Source: Paraburkholderia haematera (lineage in GTDB: Bacteria > Pseudomonadota > Gammaproteobacteria > Burkholderiales > Burkholderiaceae). From it: a stretch of DNA of 42,943 nucleotides. A program made the translations under genes and the position numbers. Of this stretch, positions 1 to 8,114 are shown piece by piece (within the stretch, counting starts at the first letter, position 1; each line of letters opens with the position of its first letter). Below the pieces are notes generated by a model. That model made no database searches and had not been told where the DNA came from. It saw nothing but the letters and a program-made list of their open reading frames with translations. The stretch lies in contig NZ_CAJNBK010000039.1 of assembly GCF_905220975.1 (NCBI RefSeq), positions 1-42,943 on the forward strand, in the 5' to 3' direction.

Positions 1-175
1 TCTGAAGCACGCCTATGGCTGAGAGCGCAACCATCGCGCCCACCATCAACACATCGCCGTGCGCGAAGTTGATGATGCCCAAGATGCCGTAAACCATCGT
101 ATAGCCCAGTGCGATGATGGCGTAAACGCTGCCAAGCACCAGCCCGTTGAGGACCTGCTGGATGAAGATATCCAT
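1..175 (-). CDS. livH: Branched-chain amino acid ABC transporter permease LivH (partial, N-terminal 58 residues)
   Basis: Inner-membrane permease of a high-affinity branched-chain amino acid importer (LivHMGF type). The ATG at 175 has an AGGAG about 8 bases upstream. The visible protein starts MDIFIQQVLNGLVLGSVYAI and contains the family-typical run GYTMVYGILGIINFAHGD, within the first membrane helices. The gene continues past the left edge, so length and the EAA loop cannot be checked. It lies 230 bases downstream of the substrate-binding protein gene on the same strand. A terminator sits between them, so the permease genes are probably expressed at a lower level by read-through or from their own start. 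The other liv genes should lie to the left. Confidence 0.93.
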   Translation of the reverse strand, partial: MDIFIQQVLNGLVLGSVYAIIALGYTMVYGILGIINFAHGDVLMVGAMVALSAIGVLQ

Positions 176-352
176 TTAATGCTCCTTAGCCCGTGCGACT
201 GGATTCGCGTTCTTCATCAGCCGGTGGGCGGTGATGCGGTACGCCAATCTCAACGGCACTGCGGGTACTGATGTAAAAGACCGGTAAGGGTTATCCGTTG
301 CCCGGTTTGTCTTACGACTGGGATGCAGTCGGGGACGAACCGATGGCGGATG

Positions 353-386
353 CAAAAACGGCACCGTTGGGTGGTTTCGGTGCCGT
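353..386 (-). terminator. Rho-independent terminator after the Liv binding-protein gene
   Basis: Read on the minus strand, ACGGCACCG pairs with CGGTGCCGT (358-366 with 378-386; 9 bp, 11-base loop) and is followed by TTTTT. It lies about 20 bases after the binding-protein stop and before livH. It would let the binding protein be made in excess of the permease, as is common in liv operons. Confidence 0.8.
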
Positions 387-405
387 CAGGCGTAACATCC
401 CGTCA

Positions 406-1605
406 TCACATCTTCACGACGTCGAGAACCGCTTTTTTGCCGTCCTTGAAGTCGTAAAGCGTAATGGCGCCCTCTTTCAAATCACCCTTGTCGTCGAACG
501 CGATGTGGCCGATTACCCCGTTGTAATCGGTGGACGGCATCGCAGCCAGCACCTTGGGCGCCTCGATCGAATTAGCGCGCTTCATTGCATCGACAATCAC
601 GTACACAGCGTCATACGTGAACGGCGCGTAAATCTGCACCGGCGTGTGGAAGCGGTCGACGTACTTCTTTTCGAAGTCCGCTCCCTTGTCCATTTTCGAA
701 AGCGCGAGTCCCGCCTCCGAACAGACCAGGTTTTGCACGGCGGTTCCCGCCAGCTCACCCACCTTGTCGGTACACACACCGTCGCCGCCAAGGATTTTTG
801 CCCTGATACCGAGCGCCGCCGCCTGTTTGGTGAACGGCCCGCCCGTTGCGTCCATGCCGCCGAACATGATCACGTCCGGCTGAACACGCTTGATCTTTCT
901 AAGGACGGCCTGAAACTCCGTAGCCCTGTCATTCGTGGCTTCGCGCGCGACGATCTTCGCCCCGCTTGCCTGTACCGTCTTCGCGAACTCGTCGGCCAGG
1001 CCCTTGCCGTAGACCGTCGAGTCGTCAACGATCGCGATGCGTTTCGCGCCGAGCACTTTCGTCGCGTAATTGGCAAGCGCCGGCCCCTGCTGGGCGTCGG
1101 TCGCGACCACCCGATACGTTGTCTTGAAGCCTTGCTGCGTGTACCCCGGATTTGTCGACGATGGCGAGATCTGCACAATCCCGGCATCGCTATAGATCTT
1201 CGACGCGGGAATCGAAACACCGGAATTCAGGTGCCCGACCACGGCGACAACATGATCGTCGACGAATTTTTCGGCGACCGCCGTTCCCGTTTTCGGATCC
1301 GCGGCATCGTCTTGCGCGTCAAGCTCCAGCTGGATCTTGTGACCGTCGATGGTCAAACCCCGTGTATTGATTTCCTCGACCGCCAGACGCGCGCCGTTTT
1401 CATTGTCTTTACCGAGATGCGCAATGCCGCCCGTCAATGGGGCCGCATGACCGATTTTCACGACAATTGCCTCGCTCGCCGGTGCCGCTGCTGCCGTGAC
1501 AGCCGATGCACCTGCTTCCGCCTCGCTATCCTGTTTTTTGCCGCACGCGGTCAACATCGCAACCGCGGTCACGACGGACACGGCGTAAGCAAACTCGACT
1601 CGCAT
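406..1605 (-). CDS. Branched-chain amino acid ABC transporter substrate-binding lipoprotein (LivJ/LivK type)
   Basis: Periplasmic ligand-binding component of a Liv importer, 399 aa, peripla_BP_6 type. The start at 1605 gives a short signal sequence ending in the lipobox LTAC (Cys21). Gly follows the Cys, so the inner-membrane retention signal (Asp at +2) is absent. A GGGAG lies upstream. A longer reading frame to 1683 exists but would bury the signal sequence. The mature part shows VKIGHAAPLTGGIAHLGKD and ARLAVEEINTRG, then a hinge region around VGHLNSGVSIPASKIYSDAG, all typical of the family. It precedes livH. Whether it is closer to LivJ or LivK cannot be decided from sequence alone. Confidence 0.93.
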   Translation of the reverse strand: MRVEFAYAVSVVTAVAMLTACGKKQDSEAEAGASAVTAAAAPASEAIVVKIGHAAPLTGGIAHLGKDNENGARLAVEEINTRGLTIDGHKIQLELDAQDDAADPKTGTAVAEKFVDDHVVAVVGHLNSGVSIPASKIYSDAGIVQISPSSTNPGYTQQGFKTTYRVVATDAQQGPALANYATKVLGAKRIAIVDDSTVYGKGLADEFAKTVQASGAKIVAREATNDRATEFQAVLRKIKRVQPDVIMFGGMDATGGPFTKQAAALGIRAKILGGDGVCTDKVGELAGTAVQNLVCSEAGLALSKMDKGADFEKKYVDRFHTPVQIYAPFTYDAVYVIVDAMKRANSIEAPKVLAAMPSTDYNGVIGHIAFDDKGDLKEGAITLYDFKDGKKAVLDVVKM

Positions 1606-1670
1606 TAAGTAGGTCTCCCGCGCCTTGCAAAATCCATTGTTCGGGACCCGGAGGCCTTGAGAACGCGCGC

Positions 1671-1698
1671 ATTGTAACTCCAATTATGCGACGGGCAA
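1671..1698 (-). promoter_or_regulatory. Candidate sigma-70 promoter of the Liv binding-protein gene
   Basis: On the minus strand TTGCCC (1698-1693) is followed after 16 bases by TACAAT (1676-1671), a good -10 with a weaker -35. The predicted start near 1664 leaves a leader of about 58 bases. This is sequence inspection only. Confidence 0.4.
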
Positions 1699-1907
1699 TA
1701 TTGTTGAAACGGTGGGGTTTTCCTGCATTGCAACCTTATTTTGAGAGAGAAATCCGTCAAAAGGCGCAACCGGGTTGCGACTGTTTTCCGTGCATCAGTT
1801 GCACCACCGTTGCACCCAATGGCATCAAGTGTTGCAGCGAGTTGGCTCGATCCCTGATTGCACCGTGGTTCGCGTTATGTATTACGTTTTCATTGATATC
1901 AAGCCAC

Positions 1908-1926
1908 ACGCACTATTTTAGTGCGT
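1908..1926. promoter_or_regulatory. Palindromic site resembling an NtrC box
   Basis: ACGCACTATTTTAGTGCGT is a perfect 8-bp inverted repeat around TTT. The core GCAC-N7-GTGC has the spacing of enterobacterial NtrC sites. It lies about 110 bases upstream of a GG-N10-GC element oriented toward the Liv genes. Assignment to NtrC is inference. Confidence 0.35.
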
Positions 1927-2093
1927 CAAAAATCGCCGCAACGCGTTGAGTACGATTTAAACGGGGCCATATCATCGGAAATCGATTAAACGCCAAATCA
2001 CAATTCAAAAGAATTTGTGTGGGAGCACACTTAAATCGGCTCGGTTCAGTGTTCTGGCACTTAATTTTCGACCGACCCGCGAATCGGCGGACG

Positions 2094-2124
2094 AAAAAAA
2101 AGCGCGCCCTCGGGCGCGCTTTTC
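2094..2124. terminator. Terminator after ispH
   Basis: AGCGCGCC / GGCGCGCT (2101-2108 with 2113-2120, loop CTCG) is flanked by an A run on the left and a T run on the right, so it can work in both directions. On the minus strand it follows ispH by about 25 bases and ends in eight T. Confidence 0.85.
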
Positions 2125-2146
2125 TTTCAGAACTGTCGGCTGATTG

Positions 2147-3106
2147 TCAGGCAGGCAGACCCAGCCCACGCGGCAGCGGAAACGCGATGTTTTCCTCGAT
2201 GCCTTCGAGTGCGCGCACGTTGCGCACACCGAGCTCACGCAACCGGGCAATCACCGCTTGCGCCAGCACTTCCGGCGCCGATGCGCCCGCCGTTACACCG
2301 ATCCGGCGTTTGCCTTCAACCCAGACCGGATCGATCTGGTCCGGCGAGTCCACCATATAGGAAGGCACGCCGAGCTTTTCAGCCAGCTCGCGCAACCGGT
2401 TCGAGTTCGAACTATTCGGGCTGCCGACCACGATCACGACGTCGCATTGCGGCGCCATGAACTTGACGGCGTCCTGGCGGTTTTGCGTGGCGTAGCAGAT
2501 GTCCTGCTTCTTGGGCTCGCGGATCGCAGGATACTTCGCCTTCAGGGCGGAGATGATCTCGGCCGCGTCGTCGACCGACAGCGTGGTTTGCGTAACGAAC
2601 GCGATCCGCTCGGGATCGGCCAGCTGCAGGGCCTGCACGTCTTCGATGTCTTCCACCAGATGCATGCCTTCGCCCGCCTGCCCCATCGTGCCCTCGACCT
2701 CAGGGTGGCCCTTATGGCCGATCATGACGATGTCAAAGCCGTCCTGGCGCATTTTTGCGACTTCGATATGCACCTTGGTCACGAGCGGACAGGTGGCGTC
2801 GTACACCCGCAGGCCGCGTGACTCGGCTTCCGAGCGCACCGCTTTCGACACGCCATGCGCGCTGAAAATGACCGTATTGCCGGCCGGCACCTCTTCCAGC
2901 TGTTCGATGAAGATCGCACCCTTCTTGCGCAAATCTTCGACGACGTAGGCGTTATGGACGATTTCGTGGCGCACGTAGATCGGCGAGCCGTGCAGCTTGA
3001 TGGCCCGCTCGACGATTTCAATGGCCCGATCGACGCCGGCACAGAACCCACGCGGCTGCGCCAGCAGGATCTCGGCTTCGGCAAGAGTCGTATCCGTGAT
3101 GCTCAT
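2147..3106 (-). CDS. ispH: 4-hydroxy-3-methylbut-2-enyl diphosphate reductase (IspH/LytB)
   Basis: Last enzyme of the MEP isoprenoid pathway. It reduces HMBPP to IPP and DMAPP with an oxygen-sensitive Fe-S cluster in the cytoplasm. At 319 aa it is normal length. The three cluster cysteines are present: Cys22 in PRGFCAGV, Cys106 in YDATCPLVTKVH, Cys204 in DICYATQNRQ. Substrate-site residues are also visible: His51 (EIVHN), His84 (SAHG), and His134 with Glu136 in GHKGHPEVEGT, plus GSPNSSNSNRL. The start lies 2 bases after the fkpB stop, so the two are one transcription unit. In E. coli the same pair follows ileS-lspA; here ileS-lspA is about 12 kb away on the other strand. Confidence 0.97.
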   Translation of the reverse strand: MSITDTTLAEAEILLAQPRGFCAGVDRAIEIVERAIKLHGSPIYVRHEIVHNAYVVEDLRKKGAIFIEQLEEVPAGNTVIFSAHGVSKAVRSEAESRGLRVYDATCPLVTKVHIEVAKMRQDGFDIVMIGHKGHPEVEGTMGQAGEGMHLVEDIEDVQALQLADPERIAFVTQTTLSVDDAAEIISALKAKYPAIREPKKQDICYATQNRQDAVKFMAPQCDVVIVVGSPNSSNSNRLRELAEKLGVPSYMVDSPDQIDPVWVEGKRRIGVTAGASAPEVLAQAVIARLRELGVRNVRALEGIEENIAFPLPRGLGLPA

Positions 3107-3108
3107 GA

Positions 3109-3564
3109 TTACAGAATCCCGATGATTTTCACTTCAAACGCCAGCGCCTGGCCGGCAAGCGGATGGTTGAAATCGAACAACGCCGACGTTTCGCCAACTT
3201 CTTTCAGGACACCGGCGTAGCGGCCGCCACCCGGCGCGTTGAATTCGACCAGATCACCCGGCGAAAAATCCTCGCCGATCATGCTGTTTTCGCGCAGCGT
3301 GGCCAGCGAGACCCGCTGGATCAGCTCCGGATTGCGCGGACCGAACGCCTGATCCGGCGTTAGCTGAAAGGTCGAATGGTGGCCCACCTTCAAACCCAGC
3401 AGAATGTCTTCCAGCGGCGGCGCCAGTTGACCCGCACCGAGCAGCAGCGTGGCCGGCCTGTCAGTAAACGTATTGATGACTTCCGCGCCATCGGCAAGGG
3501 AAAGCCGGTAATGAAGCGTCACATGTGAACCGGGTTTCACTTCGGAAATGTCGATGATGCTCAT
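3109..3564 (-). CDS. fkpB: FKBP-type peptidyl-prolyl cis-trans isomerase SlpA/FkpB
   Basis: Small cytoplasmic prolyl isomerase and chaperone of the SlyD/SlpA branch, 151 aa. It starts with an FKBP strand (GSHVTLHYRLSLADGAEV) and has the conserved segment FDFNHPLAG at 130-138. It lacks the His-rich C-terminal tail that marks SlyD, which favours SlpA/FkpB. It is the first gene of a two-gene unit with ispH and diverges from radC across about 200 bases. The start at 3564 gives the usual N-terminus, with no extension. Confidence 0.93.
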   Translation of the reverse strand: MSIIDISEVKPGSHVTLHYRLSLADGAEVINTFTDRPATLLLGAGQLAPPLEDILLGLKVGHHSTFQLTPDQAFGPRNPELIQRVSLATLRENSMIGEDFSPGDLVEFNAPGGGRYAGVLKEVGETSALFDFNHPLAGQALAFEVKIIGIL

Positions 3565-3659
3565 GCAATGCTCGCTCAGTCGAAGCGCGCTGCACGCGTG
3601 CGCCGTGGACGCAGTCGACGCGTGTGGCAGTCCGTCAGGGTGCCGTGCGCAAAGCGTCT

Positions 3660-3665
3660 ATTGTA
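3660..3665 (-). promoter_or_regulatory. Candidate -10 of the fkpB-ispH promoter
   Basis: TACAAT on the minus strand, 96 bases before the fkpB start. No good -35 is seen at the usual spacing, so this is tentative. Confidence 0.3.
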
Positions 3666-3764
3666 AGCCACATAGCGGGCGGCGGCTTGCGTCCGTCGCG
3701 CACGTCGCGGCACGGCCGGGCAGCTCGCACCGCCCTCAACCCGAACTGGAGGATGCACACCTAT

Positions 3765-4643
3765 ATGGCTGACTACGCCTGCACGATGGACCCAGCGGCG
3801 CTCGAAGCGACCCTGCCGGAACCTGCCGCACCCTACGCCATCGCACCCGCCCAGGCGTCACCTGGCGCTTGTGCCGCAGCCGACAAGACCGCGGCGGTTA
3901 ATAGCGTTTGCGCCAGGGTTAGCTCCGCCGAAGCCACCGCGAACGCCGGCACACCCACGCACGAGCCGCTTCTAAGGGGCAAATGGCTCAAAAACGATAT
4001 GCCACGCGAACGTCTGATCGAGGAAGGGCCAGGCGTGCTGTCCGACACCGAAATGATCGTACTGGTGCTTGGCTCGGGCCTGCCCGGCCACGATGTGTTC
4101 AACGTCGCGCGCTCCCTGCTCGACCGGTTCGGCTCGCTACGGGCCATGCTCGACGCAACCTATTCGGACTTCGACGGCCTGCGCGGCATCGGCCCGGCAA
4201 AGAAGTCACAATTGCTCGCCATCATGGAGATGGCGCGGCGCTCGCTGGTCGATAAAATGCGTGGCCGTTCGCTGATGAACTCGCCCGAGGCCGTACAGGA
4301 GTATCTGCGCCTGCGCATAGGCGGCAAGACGCAGGAGGTCTTCGTGTCGCTCTTTCTCGACGCCCGCCACCGGTTGATCCGCTGTGAAGAAAGCGCGCGC
4401 GGCACGCTAACACGCATGGCTGTGTATCCGCGCGAAATCGTGCGGCGAGCGCTGACGCTGAATGCCGCCAGCCTGATCGTCGCGCATAATCACCCTTCCG
4501 GCGCCGTCCAGCCGAGCGCGAGCGACTGCCGGTTGACGCATACGCTGCGCGAAGCCCTTGCTCTGATCGACGTGCAGCTTATCGATCATCTTGTGATCGG
4601 CACCGACAATACTTACTCGTTCGCCCGCGCCGGCTGGCCGTGA
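3765..4643 (+). CDS. radC: RadC/MPN-JAMM family protein with an N-terminal extension
   Basis: RadC family protein, 292 aa from this start. The family is usually about 220-230 aa. A helix-hairpin-helix lies near 138-155 (DGLRGIGPAKKSQL). The MPN metal motif is complete: HNHPSG at 241-246, followed by Ser and Asp253-254 region (SASD), with Glu191 upstream in QEVFVSLFLDAR. The family was named for a presumed DNA-repair role that is now doubted; the true function is not established. GGAGG at 3748-3752 lies directly against an ATG at 3753, so the ATG at 3765 is the better start. The first 75 or so residues are Ala/Pro-rich and not part of the conserved domain; an in-frame start inside it remains possible. 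Confidence 0.9.
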   Translation: MADYACTMDPAALEATLPEPAAPYAIAPAQASPGACAAADKTAAVNSVCARVSSAEATANAGTPTHEPLLRGKWLKNDMPRERLIEEGPGVLSDTEMIVLVLGSGLPGHDVFNVARSLLDRFGSLRAMLDATYSDFDGLRGIGPAKKSQLLAIMEMARRSLVDKMRGRSLMNSPEAVQEYLRLRIGGKTQEVFVSLFLDARHRLIRCEESARGTLTRMAVYPREIVRRALTLNAASLIVAHNHPSGAVQPSASDCRLTHTLREALALIDVQLIDHLVIGTDNTYSFARAGWP

Positions 4644-4701
4644 GCTGGCGTGAATCTGGGCCGCGACAACGTCGCGCCGTGTCTGGCATCGCAAATAAGG
4701 T

Positions 4702-4731
4702 TTGATTTTGCGGCTTTTTTTCTGCTAGAAT
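4702..4731 (+). promoter_or_regulatory. Promoter of rpmB-rpmG
   Basis: TTGATT (4702-4707), 18-base spacer, then TAGAAT (4726-4731) preceded by TGC, an extended -10. It leaves a leader of about 145 bases before rpmB, in a 241-base gap after radC that holds no other gene. Confidence 0.6.
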
Positions 4732-4884
4732 TCCGGTTTGCCTATTTCCAACCCCCTGTTCCGAAGCCACCAAGGCGTTCCGGAAAGGAAACGTGCCTCG
4801 AGTTTCAATAAACTCTCAGCGCGACTCTTTTCGGGAAACTTTCACGGCGTTCGAACTCAGAATTAGCGTATTAGGAGTGCTCTC

Positions 4885-5118
4885 ATGGCACGCGTATGCC
4901 AAGTAACTGGGAAAGCGCCGATGAGCGGCAACAACGTTTCCCACGCGAACAACAAAACCAAGCGCCGGTTCCTGCCGAACCTGCAAAACCGCCGTATTTG
5001 GGTGGAAAGCGAAAACCGTTGGGTGCGTCTGCGCGTTTCGAACGCCGGCCTGCGCCTGATCGACAAGAACGGTATCGACGCTGTGCTCGCAGATCTGCGC
5101 GCACGCGGTGAAGCCTAA
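4885..5118 (+). CDS. rpmB: 50S ribosomal protein L28
   Basis: Large-subunit ribosomal protein, 77 aa, full length. The conserved N-terminus MARVCQVTGKAP and SHANNKTKRRFLPNLQ identify it. It is basic, as expected for an rRNA-binding protein. It is followed after 10 bases by rpmG, the normal bacterial pairing. It is expressed from the promoter at 4702-4731 and ends with rpmG at the terminator near 5334. The start has an AGGAG nine bases upstream. Confidence 0.98.
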   Translation: MARVCQVTGKAPMSGNNVSHANNKTKRRFLPNLQNRRIWVESENRWVRLRVSNAGLRLIDKNGIDAVLADLRARGEA

Positions 5119-5128
5119 GGAGTAAATC

Positions 5129-5296
5129 ATGGCGAAAGGCGCACGCGACAAGATCAAGCTGGAATCGACCGCAGGCACGGGTCACTTCTACACGACGACG
5201 AAGAACAAACGCAACATGCCGGAAAAGATGCTGATCAAGAAATTTGATCCGGTCGTCCGTAAGCACGTTGACTACAAGGAAACCAAGATTAAGTAA
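5129..5296 (+). CDS. rpmG: 50S ribosomal protein L33
   Basis: Large-subunit ribosomal protein, 55 aa, MAKGARDKIKLEST to KETKIK. The AAGGAG before the start overlaps the end of rpmB. The two CxxC pairs of the zinc-binding L33 form are absent (no Cys at all), so this is the zinc-independent type. Second gene of the rpmB-rpmG operon, closed by a strong terminator 38 bases downstream. Confidence 0.97.
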   Translation: MAKGARDKIKLESTAGTGHFYTTTKNKRNMPEKMLIKKFDPVVRKHVDYKETKIK

Positions 5297-5333
5297 ATCT
5301 TGGCTCCTGCCTGACGAAGGCAAAAAGTTTTGC

Positions 5334-5369
5334 AAAAAAGCCTCGCATTCGTGCGAGGCTTTTTTGTTT
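5334..5369 (+). terminator. Rho-independent terminator of rpmB-rpmG
   Basis: GCCTCGCA (5340-5347) pairs with TGCGAGGC (5352-5359) around a TTCG tetraloop, with six A before and six T after. A textbook intrinsic terminator. Confidence 0.92.
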
Positions 5370-5533
5370 TCGGCGTTCCAATATCACACTGCTTAACTGC
5401 CCTTCCCCTACCAGGACAGTCTTATCCCGTTCGGCCAGCTTTCCCTCGACCGTCGCGACGCGTATCCTTTCTCGTTTTAGCGGCGTGCGAACGGCACGCC
5501 GTCACGGCAAAACGAAAGACGGAGACGCAGGCG

Positions 5534-7132
5534 ATGGAATTCGATGTAGCGATTGTCGGTAGCGGTCTGGCAGGTTTGAGCGTCGCGCTCAACCTAGCGG
5601 AGACCCGGCGAGTTGCGGTGGTCGCCAAGCGATCGATGACCGAAGGCGCGAGCGATTGGGCCCAAGGCGGGATCGCCGCCGTGCTGGATTCGGCGGACAG
5701 CGTCGAAAACCATGTGCGCGACACACTGATCGCCGGCGGCGGCCTGTGCGACGAGGCCGCAACGCGCTTTATCGTCGAGCATGGGCGTGCCGCGATCGAA
5801 TGGCTGATCGAGCAAGGCGTGCCATTCACCAAAGACGACGCCGCTGAGCTCGGTTTTCATCTGACACGTGAAGGCGGCCATAGCCATCGCCGGATCATTC
5901 ATGCTGCGGATGCAACAGGCCATGCCGTGGTCGCCACGCTGAGCGAGCGCGTACGCCGTCATCCAAACATCACCCTGCTTGAGGACCACTACGCAATCGA
6001 CCTGATCACGTCGGACCGACTCGGCCTGCCTGGCCGTCGCTGCCACGGATTGTATGCACTCGATCTGCAAAGCGGCCGCACCGTGACTATCGAAGCGCCG
6101 CACACGGTGCTCGCCACCGGCGGCGCCGGCAAGGTCTATCTGTACACCACCAACCCCGACACGGCGACCGGTGACGGCATCGCCATGGCCTGGCGCGCGG
6201 GCTGCCGCGTGTCGAACATGGAATTCATCCAGTTCCATCCGACCTGCCTGTTCCATCCTTATGCGAAGTCGTTCCTGATCTCGGAAGCGGTGCGCGGCGA
6301 AGGCGGCATTCTGAAGCTGCCCGACGGCACGCGCTTCATGCCGAACCACGACGAACGCGCCGAACTCGCACCACGCGACATCGTCGCGCGTGCGATCGAC
6401 TTCGAGATCAAGAAGCGCGGTATTGATTGCGTGTATCTCGACATCAGCCATCAGTCGCCTGAATTCCTGCGCGAACACTTCCCGACGATTCTGGCCCGCT
6501 GCCTCGAATTCGGCATCGACATCACCAAAGAGCCCATTCCCGTTGTGCCTGCCGCGCACTACACGTGCGGCGGTGTCGTGACCGACCTGGCAGGCCGGAC
6601 TGATCTCGCGGGCCTTTACGCGGTCGGTGAAACGTCATGCACAGGCCTGCACGGCGCGAACCGGCTTGCCAGTAACTCCTTGCTCGAATGCCTCGTGATC
6701 GGACGCTCCGCCGCGCAGGCCATCGAGGAAGAAGGCTTCTGCGCCGCGATCCATGCACCGCTGCCGGACTGGGACGAAAGCCGTGTATCCGATCCGGACG
6801 AAGAAGTGGTCGTCGCGCACAACTGGGATGAACTGCGCCGCCTGATGTGGAACTACGTCGGCATCGTGCGCACGGACAAGCGGCTCGCGCGCGCCAAGCA
6901 TCGGCTTGCCTTGCTCCGTGACGAGATTCACGAGTATTACGCGAACTTCAAGGTGAGCCGCGATTTGCTTGAACTGCGCAATCTGGTCGACGTGGCGTCG
7001 CTTATTGTCGAAGGCGCTCGCTCACGGCGTGAAAGCCGCGGCCTGCACTTCAGCCGCGATTGGCCGGCCACGCTGCCGAAGGCACTGCCGACGGTGCTGT
7101 CGCCCGAGCATGTGCGCAACCGCAACGTGTGA
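5534..7132 (+). CDS. nadB: L-aspartate oxidase NadB
   Basis: Cytoplasmic FAD enzyme that oxidises L-aspartate to iminoaspartate, the first step of de novo NAD synthesis. 532 aa, normal length. The FAD-binding motif VGSGLAGLS is at residues 8-16, then SDWAQGGIAA at 40-49. The active-site region GGHSHRRIIHAADATGH is at about 114-130. A second FAD segment, YAVGETSCTGLHGANRLASN, precedes the C-terminal helical domain. The start at 5534 has GGAG upstream; the frame is open to 5330 but that part has no homology character. It converges on nadC, with a shared terminator, so all three enzymes of quinolinate/NaMN synthesis lie within 3.7 kb. Confidence 0.97.
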   Translation: MEFDVAIVGSGLAGLSVALNLAETRRVAVVAKRSMTEGASDWAQGGIAAVLDSADSVENHVRDTLIAGGGLCDEAATRFIVEHGRAAIEWLIEQGVPFTKDDAAELGFHLTREGGHSHRRIIHAADATGHAVVATLSERVRRHPNITLLEDHYAIDLITSDRLGLPGRRCHGLYALDLQSGRTVTIEAPHTVLATGGAGKVYLYTTNPDTATGDGIAMAWRAGCRVSNMEFIQFHPTCLFHPYAKSFLISEAVRGEGGILKLPDGTRFMPNHDERAELAPRDIVARAIDFEIKKRGIDCVYLDISHQSPEFLREHFPTILARCLEFGIDITKEPIPVVPAAHYTCGGVVTDLAGRTDLAGLYAVGETSCTGLHGANRLASNSLLECLVIGRSAAQAIEEEGFCAAIHAPLPDWDESRVSDPDEEVVVAHNWDELRRLMWNYVGIVRTDKRLARAKHRLALLRDEIHEYYANFKVSRDLLELRNLVDVASLIVEGARSRRESRGLHFSRDWPATLPKALPTVLSPEHVRNRNV

Positions 7133-7149
7133 TTCCTAAGGCTGAAGTG

Positions 7150-7190
7150 AAAAAGCCATCGCCGGTTTCCCGTCGATGGCTTTTTCTTTA
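7150..7190. terminator. Bidirectional terminator between nadB and nadC
   Basis: AAAAAGCCATCG (7150-7161) pairs with CGATGGCTTTTT (7174-7185), 12-base loop, T run on both strands. It serves convergent nadB (plus) and nadA-nadC (minus). Confidence 0.88.
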
Positions 7191-7214
7191 ATGGCGAACG
7201 CTTAAGCGTGCAGT

Positions 7215-8114
7215 TCAGACGATCCGCATCGAGTAATCCGTTGCACGTACATCTTTGGTCAGCGCGCCGATCGACACGCGATCGACACCCGTTTCCGCGA
7301 TGGTCCGCACCGTCTCGAAGTTCACCCCGCCGGACACCTCCAGCACCGCTCGCCCCGCCGTGATACGCACTGCGTCGCGCATGGCATCGAACGAAAAGTT
7401 GTCCAGCAGAATGGATTGCGCACGATGCGCCAGCGCGGTTTCCAATTGCGCCAGCGTTTCGACTTCGATCTGAATCGACACGCCCGCGTTCAGGGCGAGC
7501 GCCGCGTCCATTGCGGCACCGACGCCGCCTGCTGCGGCAATGTGGTTTTCCTTGATCAGAATGCCGTCGTACAAAGCGAGCCGCTGATTCGCCCCGCCGC
7601 CCACGCGCACTGCGTATTTTTGCGCGAGCCGCAAGCCCGGCAAGGTCTTGCGTGTATCGAGGATGCGCGTTTGCGTGTGGGCAATCGCGTCGACATAACG
7701 GCGCGTTGCGCTCGCCACGCCCGACAGCAGTTGCAGGAAATTCAGCGCATTGCGTTCAGCTGTCAACAGCGCTCGAACCGGGCCGCGCAACTCGCAGACC
7801 GGCGTATCCGCGGTCATCCGATCGCCCTCGCGATAACGCCACCGCACGTCGATTCGCGGATCGACCTGGCGCATCACCGCGTTGAACCAGGGCACGCCGC
7901 ACAGCACGGCATCTTCGCGCACGATAATGCGCGCATCGCGCACGTCGTCTGCAGGGACCAGGCGGCCGGTCTGATCGCCTGCGCCGATATCTTCGGCCAG
8001 CGCGTCAGCGACGTTGCGTGCCAACGCAGCATCGAATGCGGCGCCGTACTGCGCATGAATCTCGGCGAATAGCGGCGACACCGCCTCGACCTGATTGCCT
8101 TCCACCGCCCCCAT
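7215..8114 (-). CDS. nadC: Nicotinate-nucleotide pyrophosphorylase (carboxylating) NadC
   Basis: Quinolinate phosphoribosyltransferase: quinolinate plus PRPP gives nicotinate mononucleotide, CO2 and PPi. 299 aa, normal length. Family motifs: EDIGAGDQT near residue 41, LLTAERNALNFLQLLSG, ILDTRKTLPGLR, KYAVRVGGGANQR and LYDGILIKENHI. The C-terminus has EVSGGVNFETVRTIAETGVD and ISIGALT-like VSIGALTKD. The ATG at 8114 shares one base with the nadA stop (TAATG), which indicates translational coupling. The frame runs further upstream inside nadA, but that is overlap, not gene. Confidence 0.97.
   Translation of the reverse strand: MGAVEGNQVEAVSPLFAEIHAQYGAAFDAALARNVADALAEDIGAGDQTGRLVPADDVRDARIIVREDAVLCGVPWFNAVMRQVDPRIDVRWRYREGDRMTADTPVCELRGPVRALLTAERNALNFLQLLSGVASATRRYVDAIAHTQTRILDTRKTLPGLRLAQKYAVRVGGGANQRLALYDGILIKENHIAAAGGVGAAMDAALALNAGVSIQIEVETLAQLETALAHRAQSILLDNFSFDAMRDAVRITAGRAVLEVSGGVNFETVRTIAETGVDRVSIGALTKDVRATDYSMRIV

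Larger units (their letters stand above)
1606..2092. other. Long regulatory gap upstream of the Liv genes, unusually AT-rich
   Basis: No gene is seen. The stretch holds the candidate promoter at 1671-1698, a 15-bp palindrome at 1765-1779, a GG-N10-GC element on the minus strand at 1790-1806, direct copies of TTGCACC at 1799, 1810 and 1858, and a palindrome of GCAC-N7-GTGC form at 1908-1926. The right part (about 1900-2050) is AT-rich compared with the flanking genes. Confidence 0.5.

Noticed and set aside
298..1608. Long plus-strand open frame opposite the Liv binding-protein gene
   Set aside because: It mirrors the real gene on the other strand; its translation is Arg/His-rich, lacks any family motif and has no ribosome site.
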